Shown: piece after piece, positions 13,548 through 21,303 of the stretch
How positions within the stretch are numbered: position 1 is the first letter of the stretch
How the letters are laid out: each line of letters begins with the position of its first letter
Assembly: GCF_001653715.1 (NCBI RefSeq)
Contig: NZ_LWHQ01000067.1
Span: forward strand, 2,501-39,014
DNA: 36,514 bases
Direction of reading: 5' to 3'
From: Methylobacterium platani
GTDB lineage: Bacteria > Pseudomonadota > Alphaproteobacteria > Rhizobiales > Beijerinckiaceae
Program-made: the position numbers and the translations under genes
Notes under the pieces: generated by a model
Databases searched by the model: none
What the model was told of the DNA's origin: nothing
Seen by the model: the letters and a program-made list of their open reading frames with translations, nothing else

Positions 13548-15797
13548 TCACCACTTGTAGCTCAGGCTCGCGGTGATGCGGCGCTGCTCGCCGTAGAAGC
13601 AGGCGGTGACCGACTGGCACGACGAGACGAAGCGCTTGTCGGCGAGGTTGGCGGCGTTGATGGCGAAGCGCCAGTTGTCGCGGCTGTAATGGATCACCGC
13701 GTCGAACAGGGCCCGCTCCGGCACCGTCAGGGTGTTGTTCACGTCGGCGAAGGAGCGGCCGACGTAGCGCACGCCCGCGCCGAAGCCGAAGCCGGCCCAG
13801 TCGCCGGTCGGGATGGTGTAGTCGGCGAAGACCGAGGCCAGGGTCTCGGGCGTGTTGGTCGGCGTCCGGCCGATCGTGCCGACGTCGCCCTTGGTGATCT
13901 CGAGGTTGTAGCTCGTGAACGACGCGACGACGTTGAGGTCCTTGGTGATGTTGGCCACCAGCTGCGCCTCGAAGCCGCGCGAGCGGGTCTCGCCGAGCTG
14001 GAGCTGGTTGAGGGGGTTGGTCGGGTCGGCGGTCAGGGTGTTCGACAATGCGAGGTCGAAGGCCGCCACCGTCAGGAAGGCGTTCGCGCCCGGGATCTCG
14101 TACTTGACGCCGGCCTCGTACTGGTCGCCGGTGGTCGGCTTGAACGGCTGGCTGAAGAAGTTGGTGCCGACCTGCGGATTGAAGAAGGTCGAGTAGCTGA
14201 TATACGGCGCCAGGCCGAAATCGAAATTGTAGATCAGCCCGTAGCGTTGCGTGTAGGCATTGGCCGATTGCCGCGTCTGCGTGCTGGCGAGCCGGTTGTT
14301 GACCTCGTTCGAGGTGAAGTCGCCGCGGCCCGACACGACCAGGGTCAACTCGGGCGTGAGCTTGATCTGATCCTGGAAATACAGGCCGAGCTGCTGGAAC
14401 ACGTCGTAATTGACGAGGTAGGGCGCGACCGGAACCGTCGGCGAGCCGTAGTTCGGCGTGATGATGTTGAACGGCGCGACCGTCGGGCCGGCAAAGCCGC
14501 CGGTGGCCTGGTTGTCGTTGAGCTGGAAGTTCTTGTAGTCCAGGCCCATCAGGAAGGTGTGCTTGAACAGGCCGTCGTCGAACCGGGCCACGGCCTGGTT
14601 GTCGACGTTGAACAGGCGCGCGCGCGAGGCGGCGCGGAAGCGGTAGCGGGAGATCAGCGTCTGGTTCGCGTCGGCATAGCCGAGGCCGCCCAGGAACGCA
14701 TCGTCGAGCGAGTCGCTGAAGGCGTAACGCAGGTTCTGGCGGAAGGTCCAGGTATCGTCGAAGACGTGCTCGAACTCGTAGCCGACGCTGGCCTGGCTGC
14801 GACGGTAGGTGTTGTGGAACGGGTCCGAGACGTTGTCGTGCTGCGGGATGCGCAGGCCGAGCACCGTCGGCCGCACCGTGCCGTAATACGGCAGGAACGC
14901 ATTGAGGCGGCCGGTATCGTCGTACTGGAAGCTCGACAGGAGCGTGAAGGTCGTGGCGCCGTCCGGCTTGTAGGTGAAGGCCGGGGCGATGTAGCCGCGA
15001 TTCTCGTCGAGGCCGTCGACCTGGGTGCCGCCCTGCCGGCCGATGCCGGTCAGGCGGTAGAACCACTTCCCTTCCTTGTCGGCCGGCCCGCCGAGATCGA
15101 AGGCGAGGTATTTCTGGCCGAACGAGCCGCCGCCGACCTCGACATAGTTCAGGGGCTCGACGGGCGGCTTCTTGCTGATGAGGTTGATCAGGCCGCCGGG
15201 CCCGCCCTGGCCGAACAGCACCGCGGCCGGGCCGCGCAGCACGTCGATCCGCTCGAGGCCGAACGGGTCGACCTTGTAGGCGGCGAAGCCGTAGTTGAAG
15301 AGCTGCAGGCCGTCCCGGTAGAGGCCGGTGTCGTTGGCGGTGAAGCCGCGGATCAGGAAGAAGTCGACCCGCGGATCCGGCCCGAAGACGTTGCCGAAGA
15401 CACCGGCCGAGTAGCTGATCGCCTCGCCGACCTGCTGCGGCTTGAGCGCGTCGAGCTGCTCGCGCCCGATCACGGTGACCGATTGCGGCGTCTCGATCAG
15501 CGGGGTGTCGGTCTTGGTCGAGGTCAGGGTGCGCTTGGCGACGTAGCCCTCGATCGGGCCGCGCGGGTCCTCCTTCGGGCGCGCGGCGACCACCGTCCCT
15601 CCGGGCCGGGCGCCGTTGCCCGCGACGTCGATCGCCTCGAGCTGGATCGCGCCGCCGGCAGCCGCGCCCTGGCGGGGCGGCGTCGCCTCCTGCGCCGCGG
15701 CGCTCCCGGCCGCGACGGCGAGGCCGATCAGGGAGACGCTGCCGGCGAGGGCGGCGAGGCGGCGGGACCGGGGGAGGACGTGGGAGGGGGAACGCAT
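13548..15797 (-). CDS. TonB-dependent siderophore-type receptor
   Basis: A 749-residue outer-membrane receptor that would import a ferric siderophore with TonB energy. It has a signal peptide (twin Arg, hydrophobic core AALAGSVSLIGLAVAAG, cleavage likely after AAA at 35), a TonB-box-like EAIDV near residue 60, a plug domain (ETPQSVTVIGREQLDALKPQ... RGFTANDTGLYRDGLQ... ERIDVLRGPAAVLFGQGGPGGLINLISKKP) and a long beta-barrel ending in SYKW with a terminal aromatic. The Cys pair near the C-terminus (SCQSVTACFYGEQRR) is common in the FhuA/FoxA-like subgroup. ATG 15797 is preferred over 15815 because GAAGG lies 8 bases before it. The upstream region is AT-rich with a palindrome over a possible -10, suggesting iron control. 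No sigma-FecI pair or periplasmic transporter is adjacent. Confidence 0.93.
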   Translation of the reverse strand: MRSPSHVLPRSRRLAALAGSVSLIGLAVAAGSAAAQEATPPRQGAAAGGAIQLEAIDVAGNGARPGGTVVAARPKEDPRGPIEGYVAKRTLTSTKTDTPLIETPQSVTVIGREQLDALKPQQVGEAISYSAGVFGNVFGPDPRVDFFLIRGFTANDTGLYRDGLQLFNYGFAAYKVDPFGLERIDVLRGPAAVLFGQGGPGGLINLISKKPPVEPLNYVEVGGGSFGQKYLAFDLGGPADKEGKWFYRLTGIGRQGGTQVDGLDENRGYIAPAFTYKPDGATTFTLLSSFQYDDTGRLNAFLPYYGTVRPTVLGLRIPQHDNVSDPFHNTYRRSQASVGYEFEHVFDDTWTFRQNLRYAFSDSLDDAFLGGLGYADANQTLISRYRFRAASRARLFNVDNQAVARFDDGLFKHTFLMGLDYKNFQLNDNQATGGFAGPTVAPFNIITPNYGSPTVPVAPYLVNYDVFQQLGLYFQDQIKLTPELTLVVSGRGDFTSNEVNNRLASTQTRQSANAYTQRYGLIYNFDFGLAPYISYSTFFNPQVGTNFFSQPFKPTTGDQYEAGVKYEIPGANAFLTVAAFDLALSNTLTADPTNPLNQLQLGETRSRGFEAQLVANITKDLNVVASFTSYNLEITKGDVGTIGRTPTNTPETLASVFADYTIPTGDWAGFGFGAGVRYVGRSFADVNNTLTVPERALFDAVIHYSRDNWRFAINAANLADKRFVSSCQSVTACFYGEQRRITASLSYKW

Positions 15798-15870
15798 GTC
15801 GTGACCTTCGGGCAAAGGGCCGCCCGCCCCGGGGATCGCGATCGCCCGGGCTGGCTCGGCTCTTTAGAAT

Positions 15871-15889
15871 GGTACTAAGTTATTGTACC
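15871..15889 (-). promoter_or_regulatory. Putative TonB-receptor promoter with palindromic operator
   Basis: The sequence GGTACTAAGTTATTGTACC has 5-bp inverted arms (GGTAC/GTACC) and lies in the only AT-rich patch of the 408-bp spacer. Read on the minus strand it contains TACAAT (15887-15882), a good -10 match, while the -35 is poor. Flanking TTAGAA (15864-15869) and TTCTAA (15901-15906) form a wider inverted pair. A repressor covering the -10 would fit iron regulation, but the site does not match the standard Fur, RirA or Irr consensus closely. Confidence 0.4.
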
Positions 15890-15897
15890 TGCTGGTT

Positions 15898-16205
15898 TTT
15901 TTCTAACACGTCCGATCGGGATGCGAAGGTGGAATCCTGGATCGCGCAGGGGATGTTAGTGCACGTGGCATATCGGCAACGCCAGCGCAGGGCGCGTCTC
16001 GTCGGCCCCGTCCCGGCCCCGCGGTCATAATCCTGCGCGAAGCTCGTGATAGCGACGGCACTCCTCGGAGGCTGGCCGCATCCAGGCTGCTGGCATTACG
16101 CGAAAGACGCTTCGGTTGAAGGCGGCCGTCCAAATGACTAGTGAGTGAATACGCTCGACCGAATGCCGCCGTGCCGCGCGCACCTGTCGGGACTGTCAGA
16201 AGCAA
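15898..16205. other. Divergent spacer before the GT2/GT4 gene
   Basis: No gene supported; an antisense frame at 15903-16343 runs into the next gene and has no recognisable product. A weak promoter-like pair for the plus-strand gene is TTGAAG (16116-16121) and TAGTGA (16139-16144) with a 17-base spacer. Confidence 0.3.
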
Positions 16206-19200
16206 GTGGTTACCGCGCTGATGATCAAAAAACTCGTCCGCACCATGCTGCGTCCTCGCGGAGCTGCTGCGCTCTTCGATGCGGATTTCTACTTCAGAAT
16301 GAACCCCGACGTTGCCGACGGCGGGCATGATCCGTTCGAGCATTACATGGCGAGCGGCTGGCGTGAGGGACGCGACCCGTCACCGGCCTTCTCGACCCTG
16401 TACTACAAGGACAAGTACCTCGATCCCGCTCAGCCGGCGGTCAACCCGCTGGTACATTACTGCTCATTGTCGACAGATGACCGCCGCGCCACGCCGACCT
16501 ACTCGATGGCGGATTTCATCGAGATCCAGCGGACCGTCATCCGCGACTACTTCGACGCGGAATTCTACGTCCGTACCTACGGGCTCGCGTCCGGCATCGA
16601 CCCCCTGCACCACTACCTGTCCGGTGGCTGGCGCCACGGCTGCGAGCCCAATGCGGATTTCGTGACGTCGGATCACGTCAACCGCAACCTGCACCTGCGC
16701 TACAGCGGCCTGCCCCCGTTCTACCATTACGTCTCGACCTACGCCCTGATCGGGCCGGCCGCACCCCTCGTGAAAATCGCGGAGCGCCGCGCGGCGGATT
16801 CGACCAGAGTGGACCCGGACGAGCCGGACGCGGAAACCCGTGCCGTGATCGCGGCGATCGCCCCCGAATTCGACGAGAACTATTATCTGTCGAGCTATTC
16901 CGACGTCAGGGAAGCCGGCATCAACGCCCTGTTTCATTACGCCCAATACGGCTGGAAGGAGGGGCGCAATCCATCGGAGCTGTTCTGGGTCGACTATTAT
17001 CGGAGCCGCTACATCGAGGACGTGCCGGCGACCGTCGACCCGCTCTACCACTACGTCACCGAGGGGCGTGCCCTCGGGCTGAAGCCGAACCCGTACGGCA
17101 CCGAGCTCTGGCCGGAGCCGACCGCGCCGACGCGAGAGGAATGGGCGGCGGCGCGGCCGGCGGCGGACCTGGCCTCCGCCGAGGTCGTCGTGGTGATCCC
17201 GGTCTACAAGGGCTACGAGGAGACGCTGCGCGCGGTGCACGCCGTGCTCGCGAGCCCGCAGGCGAGCCGCTTCGCGCTCCTGGTGGTCAACGATCGCGGC
17301 CCGCTGCCGGAGCTGAACGACGCGCTGGCCGCGCTCGCCGAGCAGGGCCTGTTCCTGTACGTCGAGAACGGGACGAATCTCGGCTTCGTCGCCTCGGTCA
17401 ACAAGGCGCTCGCCCTGTGCGAGACGAAGGACGTGATCCTCCTCAACTCGGACGCGATTCCCTACGGCGACTGGGTCGACCGGATGTTGTGGCACGCCCG
17501 GGCCAACCCCGACGCCGCGACGATCACGCCGCTGTCGAACAACGCGACGATCTGCAGCTACCCGCAATTCGACTTCAACAACCGCATCCAGCTCGAGCTC
17601 ACCCTGCCGGAGCTGGACGCCTGCGCCAGTGCCTGCAATCGCCGGCTCTCCTCCGAGATCCCGACCGGCGTCGGCTTCTGCTTCTACATGCGGCGCTCGA
17701 TCATCGATGCGATCGGCGCCTTCGATGCCGAGACGTTCGGACGCGGCTACGGCGAAGAGAACGATTTCTGCCTGCGCGCCCGGAAGGCGGGTTACCGCAA
17801 CCTGCTGGCCCATGATGTCTTCGTGTATCATTCCGGCGGCGCTTCGTTCGACAACACTTTCACCAAGAACATGGCGGAGATCGAGAAGCGACTCCTCGGC
17901 AAGCATCCGGACTATACGTCCCAGATGCTGAGCTACGTGGCCGCCGACCCCGCCCGGGAGGCGCGCATCCGCCTCGATCTCTTCCGCCTGGCCCGGAGCC
18001 TCGGGCCGAAGACGGTCGTGTTCGTCACGCATAACCGGATCGGAGGCATCGTCACCCATATCCGCGGCCTGGCGGACCGGCTGGCGAGGGACGGTCACGA
18101 GGTCGTGATCCTGAAGGTCGCGGCCGAGCAGAGCATCCGGATCGAGTGCCTGCCCGACTCGTCGCGGGCGATCCCGATCTCCGCCTGCGACACGTTGCAG
18201 ATCGACGGGCAGGACCATCTCATCGCCGCCTTCCTCGAATGGCTGGGTCCCGTACTCACCCACGTGCATTCCTTCGTCGGCCTCGACTGGGCGTCGACGG
18301 AGCGGATGATGGCGATCGTCCGGGCGGCCGGTCCCTACGCCTTCACGCTGCACGACTATGCGGCCGTCTGCCACCGCAACGACCTCGTGACGCCGCTCGA
18401 CCGCTTCTGCGGCCTGCCGGACGCCGAGGGCTGCCGCCGCTGCATCGCCATCGATCACCGCAGCCACGGCGTGGCGGACCCGGCCGTCCGGCGCGAGGCC
18501 TATGCGCGCTTCCTCGCCGACGCCGCCGTGGTGCTGTCGCCCTCGCACGACATCGCCCGGCGCCTCGCACCGCACCTGCCCGGCAGCCGGATCACGGTCC
18601 GGCCGCACGAGGAGACGCTGGAGGCGCGTCCGCGCCGCGTCGATGCGGCCGCCGAGGGGACGACGGAGCCGCCCGCGCCCTTGCGCATCGCCGCGCTCGG
18701 CGGTGTCGGACCGCACAAGGGATCGAACATCCTGCACGATCTCGCCACCGACGCCCGCCTCCGCAAGCTGCCGATCCGGTACGAGGTCGTGGGCTACAGC
18801 AACATCCCCGACCGTCTCGCGGCCCTGGACGTCCCCGAGACGGGCGCCTACGCGAGCGACGAGGAGGCGATCGACCTGCTGCACGAGCGGCGGATCGACC
18901 TGGTCCTGATCGCCTCGATATGGCCGGAGACCTACTGCTACACCCTCTCCCTCGCCCTGGCCGCCGGCGTGCCCCCGGTGGTGTTCGATCTCGGCGCTCC
19001 GGCCGAGCGCCTGCGCGCGCGGGGCGACGGGGTGATCGTCGATCCGGCCCTCGCCCAGGATGCGAGCGCCCTCAACGACCTGCTGCTCGGCCTGTCGCTG
19101 CCGGACCTGTACGCGCGGCGCGGCGCCTACGAGCGTTGCGCCTATCCCGACCTGCTGCGGAGCTATTACGGCCTGTCGGAGGATCGGGCCGAGGGGCAGG

Positions 19201-19217
19201 CCCGGCTCTCCGCCTGA
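16206..19217 (+). CDS. Large glycosyltransferase: repeat region + GT2 + GT4
   Basis: A 1003-residue cytosolic protein. Residues 20-310 hold three repeats that open with FDADFYF (F24), FDAEFYV (F116) and FDENYYL (F222) and contain HY...GW.EG..P motifs, as found before rhamnosyltransferase-type GT2 domains. A GT2 domain follows: EVVVVIPVYKGYEE (326 on), the DxD-equivalent N-S-D at 414-416, and GRGYGEENDFCLRARKAGY. From T603 comes a GT4 domain (TVVFVTHNRIGG, TLHDYAAVCHRND, CRRC, WPETYCYTLSLALAAG, FDLGAPAERL) of the same subtype as in the gene at 9821. The EX7E motif keeps E908 but has L916 in place of the second Glu. The GTG at 16206 has AGAAG just upstream; ATG 16221 is the alternative without a ribosome site. 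Likely adds sugars to a surface glycan; substrates unknown. Confidence 0.88.
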   Translation: MVTALMIKKLVRTMLRPRGAAALFDADFYFRMNPDVADGGHDPFEHYMASGWREGRDPSPAFSTLYYKDKYLDPAQPAVNPLVHYCSLSTDDRRATPTYSMADFIEIQRTVIRDYFDAEFYVRTYGLASGIDPLHHYLSGGWRHGCEPNADFVTSDHVNRNLHLRYSGLPPFYHYVSTYALIGPAAPLVKIAERRAADSTRVDPDEPDAETRAVIAAIAPEFDENYYLSSYSDVREAGINALFHYAQYGWKEGRNPSELFWVDYYRSRYIEDVPATVDPLYHYVTEGRALGLKPNPYGTELWPEPTAPTREEWAAARPAADLASAEVVVVIPVYKGYEETLRAVHAVLASPQASRFALLVVNDRGPLPELNDALAALAEQGLFLYVENGTNLGFVASVNKALALCETKDVILLNSDAIPYGDWVDRMLWHARANPDAATITPLSNNATICSYPQFDFNNRIQLELTLPELDACASACNRRLSSEIPTGVGFCFYMRRSIIDAIGAFDAETFGRGYGEENDFCLRARKAGYRNLLAHDVFVYHSGGASFDNTFTKNMAEIEKRLLGKHPDYTSQMLSYVAADPAREARIRLDLFRLARSLGPKTVVFVTHNRIGGIVTHIRGLADRLARDGHEVVILKVAAEQSIRIECLPDSSRAIPISACDTLQIDGQDHLIAAFLEWLGPVLTHVHSFVGLDWASTERMMAIVRAAGPYAFTLHDYAAVCHRNDLVTPLDRFCGLPDAEGCRRCIAIDHRSHGVADPAVRREAYARFLADAAVVLSPSHDIARRLAPHLPGSRITVRPHEETLEARPRRVDAAAEGTTEPPAPLRIAALGGVGPHKGSNILHDLATDARLRKLPIRYEVVGYSNIPDRLAALDVPETGAYASDEEAIDLLHERRIDLVLIASIWPETYCYTLSLALAAGVPPVVFDLGAPAERLRARGDGVIVDPALAQDASALNDLLLGLSLPDLYARRGAYERCAYPDLLRSYYGLSEDRAEGQARLSA

Positions 19218-19225
19218 GCCTCGGG

Positions 19226-19247
19226 GCGCCGCGGCTCACCGCGGCGC
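19226..19247. terminator. Hairpin between convergent glycosyltransferase and methyltransferase genes
   Basis: GCGCCGCGG (19226-19234) and CCGCGGCGC (19239-19247) are perfectly complementary around the loop CTCA. It starts 9 bp after the plus-strand stop and overlaps the last codons of the minus-strand methyltransferase. Confidence 0.5.
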
Positions 19248-20189
19248 GAAGGTATCCCGGATCGCCTTCGCGTTGCGGCGGACCATCGGGCGAAGCCAGG
19301 CGCCGGAGGCCAGGTAGGCGCCGGGCCGGACCGGCGCGAGGGCGGCGGCGAGGTCCCGCGCGAGGCCGGGCCCCGGCGCGACGTCCGCGTCCGCGGCGGT
19401 CGCGTGCCGGTAGACGACGGTCGTGTCCTCGCGCCGGTAGGCCGGATGCGGGGCGAGGCCGGCGCGGCGGGCGGCGTGGTCGAGGGTCTGGCGCACGAAG
19501 CCGTGGACGTGGGCGAAGTGGAAGCGCTCGTGCGGCGGCTTGCCGGTCGCCGCCATGTTGGGCACCGCGGCGTAGAGCACGCCGCCGGGCGCGAGCCGGC
19601 CGGCCAGCCGCACCAAGATGTCGACGGGGTCGCGCAGGTGCTCCAGCACGTGGTGGACCGCGACGACGTCGAAGGCCTCCTCGCCCGGGAGGTCGTCGAG
19701 CCGGTCGAGGACCCGCGCGCCGTGCGCGGCCCGGGCATAGGCCGCGTAGGTGCGGCCGGGCTCGATCCCGGTGACGTCGCAGCCCCGCGCCCGCGCGGCG
19801 GCCAGGAACTCGCCCGAGCCGGAACCGAAATCGAGCACCCGGGCGCCCGGCTGCAGGGCCGGGCCGAGCAGGCCCGCGCGCAACGCCGCCTCGCGCCGGG
19901 AACGGGCGAGGTGGTGACGCGGCGGGCGCCGCCCGAGGGCGAACTGGTAGGCGGCGCGGTAGGCCGAGGCGTAGTAGGCCTCCAGTTCGGCCGCGCTCGG
20001 CATCGGGTCGGTGCGGATCAGTCCGCATCCGGTGCAGGCGACGGAGCGCAGCCGCTTCAGCCGCCGGTCGGTCTCGGCCACGACCAGGGTCTCGGATCCG
20101 CCGCAGAGATTGCACGCCATCCCTTCGCCCCGGTACGGATAGCCGGTGAACGGGACGGCGTGCCGGACGAGGTGGAGCGGTGAGGACAT
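19236..20189 (-). CDS. Class I SAM-dependent methyltransferase with N-terminal zinc-ribbon
   Basis: A 317-residue cytosolic methyltransferase of the Methyltransf_23 type. An N-terminal metal-binding ribbon is formed by C26/C29 (CNLCGG) and C52/C55 (CTGCGL). The SAM-binding motif I is VLDFGSGSGEF at 118-128, followed by the acidic GIEPG and the post-motif VAVHHVLEHL. The remaining C-terminal region, from about 240, is not recognised. Proteins of this build commonly sit in polysaccharide and lipopolysaccharide loci and methylate sugars or sugar-linked intermediates, which fits the adjoining glycosyltransferases; this is contextual inference. The ATG at 20189 has AAAGG eight bases upstream; the inner Met24 is less likely because it would leave only two residues before the first Cys. 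Divergent from the LysR gene. Confidence 0.88.
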   Translation of the reverse strand: MSSPLHLVRHAVPFTGYPYRGEGMACNLCGGSETLVVAETDRRLKRLRSVACTGCGLIRTDPMPSAAELEAYYASAYRAAYQFALGRRPPRHHLARSRREAALRAGLLGPALQPGARVLDFGSGSGEFLAAARARGCDVTGIEPGRTYAAYARAAHGARVLDRLDDLPGEEAFDVVAVHHVLEHLRDPVDILVRLAGRLAPGGVLYAAVPNMAATGKPPHERFHFAHVHGFVRQTLDHAARRAGLAPHPAYRREDTTVVYRHATAADADVAPGPGLARDLAAALAPVRPGAYLASGAWLRPMVRRNAKAIRDTFAPR

Positions 20190-20299
20190 CGGCGGCCTTT
20201 GTCTCGACGGGGCGACCGGCGCATTGCCGGGATCCCCGGATATAGGACGCGCGAGCGCCCGGCCTTCATCCCCCTGGGTCAGGCGCGCGGAGGGCCCCG

Positions 20300-21205
20300 A
20301 TGTTCGAGCTGAGCCAGCTGCGCTGCTTCGTGGCGGTGGCCGAGGAGCTGCATTTCGGCCGCGCCGCCGAACGGCTGCACCTGACCCAGCCGCCGGTGAG
20401 CCGGCAGATCCAGGTGCTGGAGCGCGTCCTCGACGTCGCGCTCCTCAGCCGCACCAGCCGCGCCGTCCGCCTGACCCCGGCCGGGCGCCGCTTCCTGGTC
20501 GAGGCGCGAAAAATCCTGCGCCTGTCGGACGAGGCGGCGGCGACGGCGCGGCGGGTGGCGGCGGGCCAGGCCGGCAGCGTCACCCTCGGCTTCACGGCGG
20601 CCGCCGCCTACCGCACCCTGCCCGACCTGGTGCGGGCGGCCCGCCGCCGCCTGCCGGAGGCCGACATCCTCTTGAAGGAGATGGTCAGCGCCGCCCAGGT
20701 CGCGGCCCTGGGTTCGCACGGCATCGACCTCGGCCTGATGCGCCCGCCCCTGCCGCCCGCCGCCGACGGGAGCTTGCGCATCGCCCGCGAGACCCTGGTG
20801 GCGGCGCTCCCCGACGACCATCCCCTGGCGGCGGGCGAGAGCGTGACGGCGCAAGGTCTCGCCGCCGAGCCCCTGATCGCCTACGCGCCGGACGAGGCGC
20901 GCTACTTCCACGACCTCGTCGGCGACTACTTCGCCGAAGCCGACCTCGCGCCGCAGGCGGTGCAGCACCTGGCGCAGATCCACACCATCCTGTCGCTGGT
21001 GCGATCCGGCCTCGGCCTCGCCCTGGTGCCGGAATCGGCCGCCGCCTTGCGGGTCGCCGGCGTGACGCTCCGGCCCCTGGTGCCGGTACCGCGCCGGCCG
21101 GTGGAGCTGTTCCTGGTCTGGCGCCGCAGCAACGACAACCCGCTGATCCCGATCCTGGCCGAACTCGCCGGGGCGCTCGACGGATCGATGCCCGAATTGG
21201 ATTGA
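20300..21205 (+). CDS. LysR-family transcriptional regulator
   Basis: A 301-residue regulator. The N-terminal winged HTH is clear (MFELSQLRCFVAVAEELHFGRAAERLHLTQPPVSRQIQVLE), followed by a linker helix and the LysR substrate-binding domain from about residue 90 (GSVTLGFTAAAAYRTLP). The GFTAAAAY start and PPVSRQIQ helix resemble the CatR/BenM/CbnR branch, which senses organic acids. ATG 20300 has GGAGGG seven bases upstream. It lies immediately before, and in the same direction as, the 5-dehydro-4-deoxyglucarate and galactarate dehydratase genes, so an aldarate or its dehydration product is the likely inducer. A 16-bp palindrome follows the stop codon and may be its operator for the downstream pair. 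Confidence 0.92.
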   Translation: MFELSQLRCFVAVAEELHFGRAAERLHLTQPPVSRQIQVLERVLDVALLSRTSRAVRLTPAGRRFLVEARKILRLSDEAAATARRVAAGQAGSVTLGFTAAAAYRTLPDLVRAARRRLPEADILLKEMVSAAQVAALGSHGIDLGLMRPPLPPAADGSLRIARETLVAALPDDHPLAAGESVTAQGLAAEPLIAYAPDEARYFHDLVGDYFAEADLAPQAVQHLAQIHTILSLVRSGLGLALVPESAAALRVAGVTLRPLVPVPRRPVELFLVWRRSNDNPLIPILAELAGALDGSMPELD

Positions 21206-21221
21206 ACCATGCCGACATGGT
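21206..21221. promoter_or_regulatory. Palindrome between lysR and kdgD-like genes
   Basis: ACCATG-CCGA-CATGGT is a perfect 6-bp-arm inverted repeat directly after the LysR stop and 83 bp before the dehydratase start. Its position suits an operator for the LysR protein; a weak terminator hairpin is the alternative. Confidence 0.3.
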
Positions 21222-21303
21222 GCTGGAACGGCATCGTGGCCGGGCGTAGACCTCGACGCCAGCGGGGGACAGCCCCGAGCCCGAGATGAGGAAACCCGCC
21301 CCG

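Noticed and set aside
13689..15878. 729-codon plus-strand frame
   Set aside because: Antisense to the TonB receptor, which has a signal peptide, plug and barrel motifs.
16464..18884. 806-codon minus-strand frame
   Set aside because: Antisense to the GT2/GT4 protein; low-complexity Arg/Val/Asp product.
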